Assembly (NCBI RefSeq): GCF_003462685.1
Contig: NZ_QRVE01000002.1
Coordinates: 136,247 to 200,246, forward strand
From: Collinsella sp. AF23-4AC
GTDB taxonomy: Bacteria; Actinomycetota; Coriobacteriia; Coriobacteriales; Coriobacteriaceae
Direction of reading: 5' to 3'
DNA: 64,000 bases
Shown piece by piece: positions 1 through 11,149 of this stretch. The position numbers and the translations under genes are program-made. Position 1 is the stretch's first letter, and the number at the start of each line of letters is the position of its first letter. A model generated the notes under the pieces. The model had not been told where the DNA came from. It made no database searches and saw only the letters and a program-made list of their open reading frames with translations.

Positions 1-567
1 AAAGCCAAAGGCGCCGGAGTCGACCACGCCGTTCTCCTTGAGGACGGGCAGCAAGTCGGGCGTGCGGGCGACGGACTGGTAGGCCTCGACGACGATGGCG
101 TCGAGCGCGTCCTCGGCCGAGAACTTCTTCTTCTCGCACTCGTCTGCCTTGGTCGAGACGTCGCGCAGCACCGTGAGGATCGTACCCTCGATGGGCTTGC
201 GGACGGCCTGGAAGGCAACCTTGACGGCTCGGCGGAACGCATAGGCGATGTTAGCGGACGTGATGGGCTCATCGGCAGAGACAAGGCCCTCGGCCACACC
301 ACGCAGAATCTGCGAGGTGATGACACCGGAGTTGCCACGGGCGCCCATAAGGGAACCGTGGGTGATGGCGCCGGCGATGGCCTCCATGTCGGCGTCGGCA
401 GGAAGGGCAGAGAGCTCCTTGGTCACCGAAGCGAGCGTGAGCGACATGTTGGTACCGGTGTCGCCGTCGGGTACGGGGAAGACGTTGAGCTTGTTGATCT
501 CCTCGGCCTTGTCGGAAACAGCAGCCGCAGCGATCGGAAAACAGGTGCGAATGGTCTTTGCAATCAT
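1..567 (-). CDS. DAK2-domain (FakA/YloV-like) kinase, partial
   Basis: The gene runs off the left window edge, so only the N-terminal ~189 residues are visible. The ATG at 567-565 is preceded by GGAG about 12 nt upstream. The translation contains the DhaL-type nucleotide/metal motif NVFPVPDGDTGTNM near residue 30 and HGSLMGARGNSGVI near residue 71, both hallmarks of the DAK2 domain of dihydroxyacetone-kinase-like proteins. In Firmicutes the full-length family (YloV/FakA, ~550 aa) phosphorylates FakB-bound fatty acids. It lies 27 nt downstream of an Asp23-family gene, the usual yloU-yloV pairing, so the two are probably co-transcribed. The fatty-acid kinase function is inferred from family and context. 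Confidence 0.85.
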   Translation of the reverse strand, partial: MIAKTIRTCFPIAAAAVSDKAEEINKLNVFPVPDGDTGTNMSLTLASVTKELSALPADADMEAIAGAITHGSLMGARGNSGVITSQILRGVAEGLVSADEPITSANIAYAFRRAVKVAFQAVRKPIEGTILTVLRDVSTKADECEKKKFSAEDALDAIVVEAYQSVARTPDLLPVLKENGVVDSGAFGF

Positions 568-594
568 GAGTGGTGAAATCTCCGTGTTCGGATG

Positions 595-984
595 CTAGTT
601 CAGACGGCTCTTGAGCGCGTCGATGTGAATGCCGATCTTAAGGCTGGCGGGATCGATCTGGGCGATCTCCTGCAGAGTGAAGGCAACGGAGCTCGAAAGA
701 TTGTGGCAGACGGACTTCATGTTGACGCCGTTCTCGAGCACGACGTGAAGATCGACCGTAAGGCCGTTCTCGTCGGCGGAGACAAGCACGCCCTTGCGGA
801 GGCGCTGACCGGCAAGCAGGCGCACGCTCTCGGCGCCCTGGAGCTGCTCAGCCATACCGACAACGCCATAGCACGTCATCGCGGCATAGCCGGCAATATC
901 GGCAATAACGTCGTTCGAGACGCTCAGGCTGCCGTTAATGGTCTCAGACACAAGAATCTCCTTATCTGGTGCTCGCGGCACCAT
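595..984 (-). CDS. Asp23/Gls24 (YloU-like) family envelope stress protein
   Basis: A 129-aa protein with the Asp23 pattern: an early stretch around VSETINGSLSVSNDVIADIAGYAA, the central YGVVGM element, and a second half built around HVVLENGVNMKSVC with a hydrophilic C-terminal helix. Family members are small cytosolic or membrane-associated proteins of poorly known role, often encoded directly before a DAK2-domain kinase, as here. The ATG used has only a weak ribosome binding site, so the exact start is uncertain by a few codons. Likely the first gene of a two-gene operon with the DAK2 protein. Confidence 0.82.
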   Translation of the reverse strand: MVPRAPDKEILVSETINGSLSVSNDVIADIAGYAAMTCYGVVGMAEQLQGAESVRLLAGQRLRKGVLVSADENGLTVDLHVVLENGVNMKSVCHNLSSSVAFTLQEIAQIDPASLKIGIHIDALKSRLN

Positions 985-1108
985 CTCGTGGGAGCAATCA
1001 TTGCAATATTCTACAACGACCGCGCCATGTTGAGGTGGTGGGTCGCGGGATTACATCCTCGACACGAAATGTTGATATGGCAACGTTCGAGTCAAGTGGT
1101 CGCGGCAT

Positions 1109-1140
1109 AAAAAAACCCGCCGCATAAGCGACGGGTTTTA
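1109..1140 (-). terminator. Intrinsic terminator of tRNA-Asn
   Basis: On the minus strand the stem AAACCCGTCGC / GCGGCGGGTTT with a short TTAT loop runs into a T7 tract. It begins six nucleotides after the encoded CCA end of tRNA-Asn. Confidence 0.85.
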
Positions 1141-1145
1141 CAACC

Positions 1146-1220
1146 TGGCTCCCCGGGTAGGACTCGAACCTACAACAGCGCGGTTAACAGCCGCGTGCTC
1201 TACCATTGAGCTACCGAGGA
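1146..1220 (-). tRNA. tRNA-Asn (anticodon GTT)
   Basis: Read on the minus strand the 75-nt sequence folds as a full cloverleaf. The acceptor stem is TCCTCGG/CCGGGGA with one G-U pair, the D arm contains AGCTCAATGGTAGAGC, the anticodon arm GCGGCTGTTAACCGC presents GTT, and the T arm contains GTAGGTTCGAGTCCTAC. The discriminator G is followed by an encoded CCA (1148-1146). Confidence 0.96.
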
Positions 1221-1250
1221 ATAGGTGCGTGCTCTCAAGCAACGAAATTT

Positions 1251-1278
1251 ATTATACGGACGAATCAGCTCAGGGCAA
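1251..1278 (-). promoter_or_regulatory. Predicted sigma-70 promoter of tRNA-Asn
   Basis: On the minus strand, TTGCCC (1278-1273) and a consensus TATAAT (1256-1251) are separated by 16 nt. The -10 box lies about 30 nt upstream of the mature tRNA 5' end. Confidence 0.7.
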
Positions 1279-1336
1279 GAACTTTTTTGAGAATTTTTCC
1301 GACCTAGTCGTTTAAGAACGTCCCCAACGACTACAT

Positions 1337-1373
1337 GAAAGCGCCCCCGAGCGGATGTGCTTGAGGGCGCTTC
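1337..1373 (-). terminator. Probable terminator after rpoD
   Basis: Minus-strand hairpin with arms AAGCGCCC / GGGCGCTT extended by a CAAGC/GCTCG inner stem, starting 8 nt after the rpoD stop. The following T tract is short (TTTC), so this could be a weak terminator or a stabilising 3' hairpin. Confidence 0.5.
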
Positions 1374-1381
1374 TTGCTTGA

Positions 1382-2731
<1,350 letters not shown>

Positions 2732-2841
2732 AGATTCTCCCTTCATAGTCCACAGGACTCAATACTTTAGCACACACATTGACGTCTATACCCAAAAAGA
2801 GAACTGGATATAGGCGAGAATACGCTGGTTGACCACAACAT

Positions 2842-4941
2842 CTAGGCTTGTTCGGTGCCTGCGGCCTCCAAGCCGATCAAACGGAACGGGTCCGCCACGC
2901 CGCCGATAGACTTTTGCAGCTCGCGTTGACGCTGCGAATCCTGCGCGGCCTGCACGGTCAGCGCACGACGGGCCTCATCATCGAGCGAACGGTCCTGGCG
3001 CAGCTTGGCCTGTGCGGCACGCATGCGGCGCTTGATGGTGTAGAGCTCGAGCGTATCGAGCATAAACACGATGTTCGTCTCGGTGGGGTGCTTGCTCGTC
3101 GCCGAGATGCGCCCGGTACTCACAAGCGTTGCCGCCTCGGGACACACCGCACGCGCCGCATCCATGCACGCCGTGGGGTCGGTGCCCGGCGGCGTCGCCA
3201 GTACGGCCCATGCGATGGACTCGTGGCGCGGGTCGACCCACTCGATGGAGCAGATGCGGTCGGCATACGTGCGGAACAGGTCGGGGTAGCTCGTGAGCAT
3301 GGTCAGCAGCTCGCGCTCCCCTGCCAAGGACTTGCGCTCTAGATCTGTCAAAACCATAGGGGCCGAGGCGTCTGCCGGGGCACCGGCAGGCGTAGAGCCC
3401 ATACCGTCAGGCGCATCGATCGGCGGCAGGTCGTCGACGACCTCGACCGGCGTGGCACCGTAGGCATCGAGTGGGACGTAGTCGTACGGCTCTTCTTCGA
3501 CCGGCGCGGACACCGGCGGCGTCGCGCCCGACGCCCAAGCACCACGAGATGTTCCCTGCGAACCAGACGACCGACCGCCCGCGCTACCGGACCGCTCAGC
3601 CTGTGCCCGCTGGCGCTCATAGTTCTGCTCACGACGTCGTTCCGCATCCTCGCGCTTGGCGACATCGCGAAACACACGGCCCGAGCTCGCACGCACGGTC
3701 TCCAGATCCAAACCCAACAGGTCGGCAATCTGGATAAAGTACGTGTCGATCATATAGCTATCGCGCAGCGGATAGATAAGCGTCAGCGCATCTTCCAGCG
3801 CCTTGGCGCGACCGCCTGGCGTGGTGATGTCGCTCGACTCCTGCAGCGAACGGTAAACAAAGTCCATAAGCGGCTCGGCCGCGTCGATGCGCGCCTGCAG
3901 CGCCTCGCCACCATGCGCCGTGATGAACTCCATGGGATCGTTGCCGTCGGGCAGTACCACGCAGCGCAGGTCCATCGAATCCTGCTCGATAAACTGAATC
4001 GCGCGACGGGCGGCCTTCTGGCCCGCGGCATCGCCGTCAAACATATACACGATGCGTTTGGCAAAGCGGGTGAGCGTCTTGACGTGATGCTCCGTGAGCG
4101 CGGTGCCCAGCGTAGCGACGACGTTTTTAATCCCCGCCTCCCAACAGGCGATGCAGTCGGTATAGCCCTCTACCACGATGGCGGTATCCTGCGCGACGAT
4201 AAACTCCTTGGCCCAATTAAAGCCGTAGAGGTTTCGCTTTTTATGAAACACGCTCGTCTCGGCGGTATTGAGGTACTTGGGTTGGCCGTCTCCCATGATG
4301 CGACCGCCAAAGGCGATGTTGTGACCCTGCTCATCAAAGATGGGAAACATCACGCGGTCGTAGAAGCGGTCGGCAAGCTGCCCGCGCCCGCGGCTCACGG
4401 CCACGTTGGCGTCGATCATCTCCTGCGGGGTAAAACCCGCCTGTGACAGATGCGAGACCAGCGCGTTGCGACCCGGCGCAAAGCCCAGGCAGTAGCGGCG
4501 GCAGACATCACCGCCCATACCGCGGCTGGCAAAGTACTCGCGCGGACGGCCGTCCTTGCCGCGCATAAGCATGGTGTGGTAGAACTGGGCGGTCTCGGCG
4601 CACAGATCATAGATGCGGGCACGCTTGGTACCGCGCTCGCGGCGATCTCCAGTGTCATGCAGCTCAATACCCGCGCGATCGGCCAAATAACGGATTGACT
4701 CGGGAAAGCTCAGGTTCTCGCGCTTCATAATATAGGTGAAGACGTCGCCACCCTCGCCGCAGCCAAAGCAATGCCACACCTGCGTGGCGGGAATAATGTG
4801 GAAGGACGGCGTCTTTTCGCCATGAAAGGGGCAGCAGCCCCAAAACTCATGGCCGCGAGGCCTGAGCTCAACCGTTTCCTGCACGATGGCAACTAGGTCG
4901 GACGCAGCGCGGACCTGGTCTTTTTCCTCATCGCTAATCAC
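2842..4941 (-). CDS. dnaG: DNA primase DnaG
   Basis: A 699-aa replicative primase. The CHC2 zinc-binding domain is intact (C37-P-F-H40 ... C58-F-G-C61). The TOPRIM region has the VVEGYTDCIACWEAG glutamate motif and the metal-binding MFDGDAAGQ around residues 255-315. Residues ~435-530 are a low-complexity Gly/Ser/Pro/Arg linker before the C-terminal helicase-binding region, which is typical of actinobacterial primases. The start overlaps the ribF stop by 8 nt, indicating translational coupling. It synthesises RNA primers for lagging-strand replication. Confidence 0.95.
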   Translation of the reverse strand: MISDEEKDQVRAASDLVAIVQETVELRPRGHEFWGCCPFHGEKTPSFHIIPATQVWHCFGCGEGGDVFTYIMKRENLSFPESIRYLADRAGIELHDTGDRRERGTKRARIYDLCAETAQFYHTMLMRGKDGRPREYFASRGMGGDVCRRYCLGFAPGRNALVSHLSQAGFTPQEMIDANVAVSRGRGQLADRFYDRVMFPIFDEQGHNIAFGGRIMGDGQPKYLNTAETSVFHKKRNLYGFNWAKEFIVAQDTAIVVEGYTDCIACWEAGIKNVVATLGTALTEHHVKTLTRFAKRIVYMFDGDAAGQKAARRAIQFIEQDSMDLRCVVLPDGNDPMEFITAHGGEALQARIDAAEPLMDFVYRSLQESSDITTPGGRAKALEDALTLIYPLRDSYMIDTYFIQIADLLGLDLETVRASSGRVFRDVAKREDAERRREQNYERQRAQAERSGSAGGRSSGSQGTSRGAWASGATPPVSAPVEEEPYDYVPLDAYGATPVEVVDDLPPIDAPDGMGSTPAGAPADASAPMVLTDLERKSLAGERELLTMLTSYPDLFRTYADRICSIEWVDPRHESIAWAVLATPPGTDPTACMDAARAVCPEAATLVSTGRISATSKHPTETNIVFMLDTLELYTIKRRMRAAQAKLRQDRSLDDEARRALTVQAAQDSQRQRELQKSIGGVADPFRLIGLEAAGTEQA

Positions 4942-5941
4942 GGATGCTCACCCCCTGCTCACCCAAGTTGTGACGAATGTCCTCGATATTACCCTCGACG
5001 GCCGCGATCAACTCATCCAACGAATCGAACACGCGCGACGGACGCAGCCAGCGCGTAAACGCCAGCGAAAGGGAAACGCCGTACAGGTCGCCCGTATAAC
5101 CAATTAAATTAGCCTCGAGATGCGCAGATGCTGCATCGTCAGCATACGTTGGCGGCAGGCCGACGTTCACGGCAGCGGGCCACACGGCGTCATTGACCAG
5201 CACCAGACCCTCATACACGCCATCGGCAGGCACCTGAATACCATCGGGAACTTGTAGGTTTGCCGTGGGAAAGCCCATGCCAGAACCTTCGTGACGGCCG
5301 CGAATAACACCGCCACGCACCATATACGGACGGCCGAGTAACCCAGCAGCAAGCTCCACATGGCCCTGTCCCAGCTCATGACGAATGCGGGTGGCGCAAA
5401 TGGCCTCACCGCCCTCGCAAAGCAAGTCGTGGCCATACACGTCAACGCCGTGCTCGGAACCCCAGGCGCGCATCTCGGCAACACCAGAAGCACCGCCGCG
5501 ACCCAGCCTAAAGTCGCTGCCAACGCGAATCGAACGAATGTCGACCACGCGCGACAACAGTGTGAGAAAACCAACATGGTCGAGTGCCGCAACCTCTGGT
5601 GTAAAGGGAACGGCCACCACCGCATCGACCCCGGTCTGAGCCAAGGCATGCAGACGGTCGGCCGTCGTCATCAATTTTTGAGCGGGCAAAAGGCTCACCA
5701 CAACGTCCGGGTCGGGATCGAAGGTAACCACGACCGCCCTACAGCCATGGGCACGTGCATCACGGACAAGCGCTTCGATGAGTTCCTGGTGTCCACGGTG
5801 AACGCCGTCGAACACGCCGATGGCAATCGATGCGGCACCCAAGTGCTCACACTCATCAAACGTATCGGCAGTAACGATGCGAGCCTCGTCCGACTCGCTC
5901 GCGAAAAAGACACGCGCGAGCTCGCGAGCGGACAACATCAT
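4934..5941 (-). CDS. ribF: Bifunctional riboflavin kinase / FAD synthetase RibF
   Basis: A 335-aa protein with both RibF domains. The N-terminal nucleotidyltransferase has the GVFDGVHRGHQ motif, including the HxGH signature at H48-H51. The C-terminal flavokinase domain starts near residue 190 and contains RGRHEGSGMGFPTANL. It converts riboflavin to FMN and FMN to FAD. It overlaps truB by 4 nt upstream (ATGA) and dnaG by 8 nt downstream. The truB-ribF order is conserved in many bacteria. Confidence 0.94.
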   Translation of the reverse strand: MMLSARELARVFFASESDEARIVTADTFDECEHLGAASIAIGVFDGVHRGHQELIEALVRDARAHGCRAVVVTFDPDPDVVVSLLPAQKLMTTADRLHALAQTGVDAVVAVPFTPEVAALDHVGFLTLLSRVVDIRSIRVGSDFRLGRGGASGVAEMRAWGSEHGVDVYGHDLLCEGGEAICATRIRHELGQGHVELAAGLLGRPYMVRGGVIRGRHEGSGMGFPTANLQVPDGIQVPADGVYEGLVLVNDAVWPAAVNVGLPPTYADDAASAHLEANLIGYTGDLYGVSLSLAFTRWLRPSRVFDSLDELIAAVEGNIEDIRHNLGEQGVSIRD

Positions 5942-6870
5942 CGAACACCGCCGATTGCCTGCGGAAACACGTGCTCCATAACAAAGCGGCCACTCTCAAT
6001 GCGGGCGAGCGCCTTGAGTCCCCCATCGAGCACCAGCGCAAACGGCACCTTCGAGGCATCGAAATCGGCAAGCGCACGCTCAACGGGAATGCGTCGGCCG
6101 CAGAGAAGGTCGTCGGCAAGATTGCCCGGCAAGTCAACACGCGTGGCGCCCAGGGCCACAATGGGGTCCAGGGCAAAGTCAGCGGCGGACTCGGGAGAAA
6201 GCTCCTCCACCGCATGACAGGCGCCAATGGAAACAACACCGGAAGCCGTGCGGCGCAGCGCGGAAATGTGCGCGGCGCTCTCGCAGACGCGGCCCAGGTC
6301 GCGAGCGAGCGCACGAATGTAGGTGCCCTTGCTCACCGAGAACGCCACGGTCCACACACACGTATCACCTTCGCCGCCCACGGCGATCAGGTCGGCGGCA
6401 TAGACCTCGACAGGGCGCGGAGGTAGGTCCACCGCATTGCCCTCGCGAGCAGACTTGTAGGCGCGAACGCCATTGACCGAGATAGCCGAAAACGCCGGCG
6501 GCACCTGCATCTGCGGACCCAGCATGACGGCTAAGCGCTCACGGGCATAGGCAGGATCGCGGAGCTCGTTGGCAACAGCCACCGTGCGGACCACCTCGCC
6601 CTCCGCGTCATCGGTATTGGTCTCGGCACCAAACGAGATGTCGGCAACGTAGCTTTTGGTATCGAGCGTGAGCATACCCAGCAGACGAGTAGCCTGGCCC
6701 ACGCCCACCACCATGACGCCGGATGCCATGGGGTCGAGCGTGCCGGCATGGCCGACGCGCCGCTCATGGAGGGCGCGTCGGCATTGCGAGACCACATCGT
6801 GGGACGTGCAGCCCACCGGCTTATCAACGGCGAGCAGCATATTCAGTTGAGAAGGCGTACGACGAGCCAT
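5938..6870 (-). CDS. truB: tRNA pseudouridine(55) synthase TruB
   Basis: A 310-aa protein with the TruB signature VGHAGTLDPMASG, in which D46 is the expected catalytic aspartate, preceded by the KPVGCTSHDVV motif I. Its length matches the family. It isomerises U55 in the T loop of most elongator tRNAs. It lies 15 nt downstream of nrnA and overlaps ribF, within an rbfA-nrnA-truB-ribF order widely seen in Gram-positive bacteria. Confidence 0.95.
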   Translation of the reverse strand: MARRTPSQLNMLLAVDKPVGCTSHDVVSQCRRALHERRVGHAGTLDPMASGVMVVGVGQATRLLGMLTLDTKSYVADISFGAETNTDDAEGEVVRTVAVANELRDPAYARERLAVMLGPQMQVPPAFSAISVNGVRAYKSAREGNAVDLPPRPVEVYAADLIAVGGEGDTCVWTVAFSVSKGTYIRALARDLGRVCESAAHISALRRTASGVVSIGACHAVEELSPESAADFALDPIVALGATRVDLPGNLADDLLCGRRIPVERALADFDASKVPFALVLDGGLKALARIESGRFVMEHVFPQAIGGVR

Positions 6871-6885
6871 GTACCATCCAAAAAG

Positions 6886-7929
6886 TTAAAGCTCGACGGT
6901 CACCGAAGCGGGATCCTCCCCTACCAGCTCGGCCAGCATGGGAAGTGCCACGGTGAGCGTCTCGAGAATCGTTCCGTTGTTGGAGAAACCGGCGGCAGCG
7001 GAATGTCCGCCTCCGCCAAAGGCAGCAGCAATCTCGGACACGTTGAGGTCGCCCTTGGAGCGCAGGTTGCCGCGCACCTTGGTATCGCCCTCGATACCCT
7101 TCAGGAACAGGCAGACCTCGACGCCCATCACCGAGCGCACCACGTCAACCAGGCCGTCGCACTCATCCGAGGTGACACCGCAAGCCTCAAGGTCACTCTG
7201 GTACGCGTAGCTATACGCGACGCGCCCGTGGGCCACTGTCTTGATGCGGCCCATAACGATGGACTTAAGATGCAAGAACTCGACGCGCATGCTCTGGTAG
7301 ACCTCGAGCGCAACGCGCGCCGGATCGGCACCGTGAGCGACCAGGCGCGAGGCGGCATGGAACGCGGCGGCATCGGCGTTTTGATACTGAAAACGACCGG
7401 TATCGGTCACCAGGCCGCACAGCAAGCAGGTCGCGACACCATCGCGAGCCACAATGCCACAATTGTCCAAAAAGCGGTCGATGATCATGGCGCAGGCCGC
7501 GGCGCCAACGCACCTCAGGCTCAGCTCGGCAAATTCCTCACGCGCCGGATGATGATCGAAGCACACCACATGGGACGAGCGGCGGAGCACCTCGGCGGAG
7601 TTATTCAGACGCTCGACGACCGGCACGTCCACTGAGATGAACAGGTCCGGATTGCCGGTATACGCAGATGCCGGCACCAGACGGTCGGCGCCCTCCATAA
7701 AGCGGTAGATGCGCGGAACCGGGTCATCGTCTGCCAGCAGCAGGGCAATGTCCTTGTTGGGGAAAAACTTCATAAGCGATAAGCCCAGACCCAGCACGGA
7801 GCCCAGGGCGTCGCCATCGGGAGACGTATGTCCCGAAATCGCAATGGAGGACGCACCCTCGATGAGCTCGAGGATGCGTCGCTGAATATCTGCAGACTCG
7901 CACGATGCGAGGTCGGCGGAATTACTCAT
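6886..7929 (-). CDS. nrnA: DHH/DHHA1 phosphoesterase (NrnA-type oligoribonuclease/pAp phosphatase)
   Basis: A 347-aa DHH-family protein. Metal-binding motifs visible are GHTSPDGDALGS (residues 33-44), SVDVP, and the name-giving FDHHP near residue 125. The C-terminal DHHA1 domain has the substrate-binding GGGGHSAAAGF. NrnA enzymes degrade nano-RNAs and dephosphorylate 3'-phosphoadenosine 5'-phosphate. It overlaps the upstream rbfA gene by 8 nt, inside the translation-factor operon. Confidence 0.9.
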   Translation of the reverse strand: MSNSADLASCESADIQRRILELIEGASSIAISGHTSPDGDALGSVLGLGLSLMKFFPNKDIALLLADDDPVPRIYRFMEGADRLVPASAYTGNPDLFISVDVPVVERLNNSAEVLRRSSHVVCFDHHPAREEFAELSLRCVGAAACAMIIDRFLDNCGIVARDGVATCLLCGLVTDTGRFQYQNADAAAFHAASRLVAHGADPARVALEVYQSMRVEFLHLKSIVMGRIKTVAHGRVAYSYAYQSDLEACGVTSDECDGLVDVVRSVMGVEVCLFLKGIEGDTKVRGNLRSKGDLNVSEIAAAFGGGGHSAAAGFSNNGTILETLTVALPMLAELVGEDPASVTVEL

Positions 7930-8332
7930 CTAAAGCTGCCTCCTGGGCGGCATCCGCTATGGGGTAGCCGTCCTCGTCCTTTTCGATCGCAAGCGTGGCT
8001 GGAACGTTTTCCAGCGCACGAGTGATGCGCTCGGCCTCATCGGTCGAGCGATCGATGCGAAAATCGAGCTCGGGCGTGACGCGCCAATCGAGCGAGCGGG
8101 CCAACAGGCTACGGATGCGGCCCTTGGCGCTGGCGAGCGCCTCCATGACCTCGTCGTAGCGGCTCGCGTCGCACGACACGTACACGCGCGCGAACGAACG
8201 GTCCACCGCGACCTCGACCGCGGTCAGGGTGACCAGGTCGAGACGCGGATCGGAAACCTCAAAGAGCAGGATATAACCGAGCTTCTCGCGAAGCTGCTCG
8301 CCCAGACGGCGGGTTGCCTGCGTTTGCTTCAT
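7922..8332 (-). CDS. rbfA: 30S ribosome-binding factor RbfA
   Basis: A 136-aa protein with the RbfA KH-like fold: an N-terminal basic helix (TRRLGEQLREKLGYIL), the central VSDPRLDLVTLTAVEVAVD strand pattern and VTPELDFRIDRSTDEAERI near the C-terminus, followed by an acidic tail. It helps 16S rRNA 5'-end maturation and cold adaptation. It sits 11 nt after infB and overlaps nrnA, as in the common nusA-infB-rbfA operon. Confidence 0.93.
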   Translation of the reverse strand: MKQTQATRRLGEQLREKLGYILLFEVSDPRLDLVTLTAVEVAVDRSFARVYVSCDASRYDEVMEALASAKGRIRSLLARSLDWRVTPELDFRIDRSTDEAERITRALENVPATLAIEKDEDGYPIADAAQEAALDE

Positions 8333-8343
8333 AGCGCTACCCC

Positions 8344-11058
8344 CTACTCGGTACGGGCAACCTGGTCGATACGGTAGCCCTCAATGGTGTCGCCAGGCTT
8401 GATGTCCTGGAAGTTCTCCAGGCCAATACCGCCCTCGGAGCCGCTCTTGAGGCTCTTGGCCTCGTCCTTGTAGTGGCGCATCGAGGCGATCTTGCCGTTG
8501 AAGACCACGATGCCGTCGCGCACCAGGCGCACGGAATCGGTCGCGGCGATCTCGCCCTCTTCGACGCGGACACCGGCGGCGATACCGACTTTGGGCACCT
8601 TGAAGGTGTCCAGGACGGTCGCAGTACCCGTGGAGACCTCGACCTCGGTGGGCTTGAGCATGCCGATGCGGGCAGCGTCGAGGTCCTCGAGGCACTTGTA
8701 GATGACGTCGTAGCAACGGATCTCGACGCCCTCGCGCTCAGCGGCGGAGCGGGCCTTGCCGTCGGGACGGACGCCAAAGCCGATGATGATGGCGTTGGAG
8801 GCGTCGGCCAGGACGACGTCGGTCTCGTTGATGGCACCGACGGCGGAGTGGATCGTGTTGATGCGAACCTCGGACTGATCCATCTTGTCGAGCGAGTCCT
8901 GAAGGGCCTCGATAGAGCCCTGGACGTCGGCCTTGATGATCAGGTTGAGCTCCTTGACCTCGGCGTCGGCGATGGTCTCGAAGAGGTTCTCGAGCGTGAC
9001 GTGCTTGACGCGGCTCTGCTCCTCGATACGGGCCTTGAGCGAACGCTCGTCGGCAAGGGCGCGAGCCTCGCGCTCATCCTCGAACACGCGGAACTCGTCA
9101 CCGGCATTGGGCACAGACTGCAGGCCCAGGATCTCGACGGCGTCGGAGGGACCGGCCTCGGTGACGGCGTTGCCCTTGGGGTCGAGCATGGCGCGGACGC
9201 GGCCGTAGGTAAGGCCAGCGACCAGCGTATCGCCCACATGCAGGGTTCCGCGGGTCACGAGCACGGTAGCGACCGAGCCGCGGCCCTTGTCGAGCTTGGC
9301 CTCGAGGACGTTGCCCGAGGCAAAGGTGTCCGGGTTGGCCTTGAGCTCGAGCACGTCTGCCTGGAGCAGCACGGTCTCGAGCAGGTCGTCGATACCGATC
9401 TTCTGCTTGGCCGAGATGTTGACGAACATGTTCTGTCCGCCCCACTCCTCGGGGATGATGCCGTACTCGGTGAGCTCCTGGCGCACGCGGTCGGGGTTGG
9501 CACCCGGCTTATCGATCTTGTTGACGGCGACGACGATGGGTACGCCGGCGGCCTTGGCGTGGTTGATCGACTCAATGGTCTGGGGCATGACGCCGTCGTC
9601 GGCAGCCACGATCAGAATGACGATGTCGGTCACCTTGGCGCCACGGGCACGCATAGCCGTAAAGGTGGCGTGACCCGGGGTATCGATGAAGGTGATCTTG
9701 CGGTCGTTGATCATGACCTGCGAAGCGCCGATGGCCTGCGTAATGCCGCCCGCCTCGCCGGCAGCAACGCCGGTGTGACGGATGGCGTCGAGCAGCGACG
9801 TCTTACCGTGGTCGACGTGGCCCATGACGGTAACGACCGGGGCGCGCGGCTTAAGGTCGGCGGGATCGTCGTAGAACGAGAAGGTGTTCTCCTCCTCGGG
9901 GGTGATGATCTTGATCTGACGACCCAGGTCGTCGGCGACGAGCTCGACGAGGTCGTCGGACATGGACTGAGTCATGGTAAGCGGCGTACCCAGCAGGAAC
10001 AGGCGCTTGATGATGTCGTTGGCCGGAACGTCGAGCGCCTCGGCAAGCTCCTGGACGGTAACGCCCTGGGAGACCTTGATGGCATCGAGCTCCTCGGGGT
10101 TCACACCCTGCGCCAATGCCTCCTCTATCTTGCGCTCCTCCTGAGCCTTTGCTGCCTCGCGCTCGCGCTTCTCCTTGCGCTTCTTGCGGCGACCGGTGGA
10201 CTCGCGAGAGGCCTCCTCGACGGCGGCACGAGCCTCCTCGAGTACCTTCTCGCGGCTGTACTCCTCGGCCTCGCGAGCCATGCGGCTGTAGTGGTCCTCT
10301 TCGTTGTTGTGACCGCCCTTGCGCTTCTTGCCCTTGCCCTGCTTATCGGGGTTGGGGAAGTCCATGCCGGCAGCGACGTTGTTGCTGGCGTTGGTGCGAT
10401 GGCTGTGCGGACGGCTCTCGGAGGCGTTGCGCTCGGAGTTGTTGTCGGAGGCGTTGCGATCGTTACGACGGCCACCGCGGCGGTCGTTGTTGCCGCCACG
10501 ACGGTTACCGCGCTCGGCGGCGCGCTCGGCCTTGGCCTTGTCCTCGGCGTCCTTCTTCTCCTTGAGCACGGTCTCCTGTGCGGCGATCTGGTCAAGCAGC
10601 GAACGGAAGCGCGAACCGGAGTCGGAAGCGGGAACGGCGCGGCGCTGGGCCTCGCGGGCAGCCTCCTCCTTCTCGCGGGCAAGGCGCTCCTGCTCGGCCT
10701 TCTTCTTGGCCTCGGCCTCGGCGCGGGCAGCCTCCTCGGCAGCCTGGGCTGCGGCAAACTGGCGGCGCTCCTCCTCGCGTGCCTTCTCGGCGGCGATGCG
10801 CTCGCGCTCGGCCTCGGCGGCGCGTGCGGCCTCCTCGGCGGCGGCTGCCTGCTCCTCGGCCTGCTTGGCGGCCTCGACTTCCTGAGCGCGGGCCTCGATC
10901 ACCGAGGCGAGCTGCTTGCGGACCATGGCAACGTAGGCGTCCTCCAAGGTGGAGGAAGCGGACTTAGCGGGAATCTTCATATCGGCGAGATGACCCATCA
11001 GTTCCTTGGAGGTCATGCCGAACTCTTTGGCCAGGGTGGACACACGGACTTTTGCCAT
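8344..11058 (-). CDS. infB: Translation initiation factor IF-2
   Basis: A 904-aa IF-2. It starts with an IF2-N module ([19 protein letters not shown]), followed by about 230 residues of Ala/Glu/Arg-rich charged helix and an Asn/Arg/Gly-rich linker, then a second IF2-N-like segment ([20 protein letters not shown]). The GTPase domain has [20 protein letters not shown] and [11 protein letters not shown]-terminal domains II-IV are complete. It positions fMet-tRNA on the 30S subunit. The charged linker gives long open frames on the other strand that are not genes. Confidence 0.96.
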   Translation of the reverse strand: MAKVRVSTLAKEFGMTSKELMGHLADMKIPAKSASSTLEDAYVAMVRKQLASVIEARAQEVEAAKQAEEQAAAAEEAARAAEAERERIAAEKAREEERRQFAAAQAAEEAARAEAEAKKKAEQERLAREKEEAAREAQRRAVPASDSGSRFRSLLDQIAAQETVLKEKKDAEDKAKAERAAERGNRRGGNNDRRGGRRNDRNASDNNSERNASESRPHSHRTNASNNVAAGMDFPNPDKQGKGKKRKGGHNNEEDHYSRMAREAEEYSREKVLEEARAAVEEASRESTGRRKKRKEKREREAAKAQEERKIEEALAQGVNPEELDAIKVSQGVTVQELAEALDVPANDIIKRLFLLGTPLTMTQSMSDDLVELVADDLGRQIKIITPEEENTFSFYDDPADLKPRAPVVTVMGHVDHGKTSLLDAIRHTGVAAGEAGGITQAIGASQVMINDRKITFIDTPGHATFTAMRARGAKVTDIVILIVAADDGVMPQTIESINHAKAAGVPIVVAVNKIDKPGANPDRVRQELTEYGIIPEEWGGQNMFVNISAKQKIGIDDLLETVLLQADVLELKANPDTFASGNVLEAKLDKGRGSVATVLVTRGTLHVGDTLVAGLTYGRVRAMLDPKGNAVTEAGPSDAVEILGLQSVPNAGDEFRVFEDEREARALADERSLKARIEEQSRVKHVTLENLFETIADAEVKELNLIIKADVQGSIEALQDSLDKMDQSEVRINTIHSAVGAINETDVVLADASNAIIIGFGVRPDGKARSAAEREGVEIRCYDVIYKCLEDLDAARIGMLKPTEVEVSTGTATVLDTFKVPKVGIAAGVRVEEGEIAATDSVRLVRDGIVVFNGKIASMRHYKDEAKSLKSGSEGGIGLENFQDIKPGDTIEGYRIDQVARTE

Positions 11059-11149
11059 ATGACTTCACCTACCCTTTCTGGCACCTTGGGTGCCTAGAGA
11101 CTGAACGAGCGTGGGAGATGCGCCGGGACCCGCCCGGCGCGACCGCGCG

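Noticed and set aside
8473..11097. 874-codon open frame opposite infB
   Set aside because: It is an antisense shadow of the charged IF-2 linker and GTPase in a GC-rich gene. It gives Leu/Gly/Val-rich low-complexity protein without any family motif or ribosome binding site.
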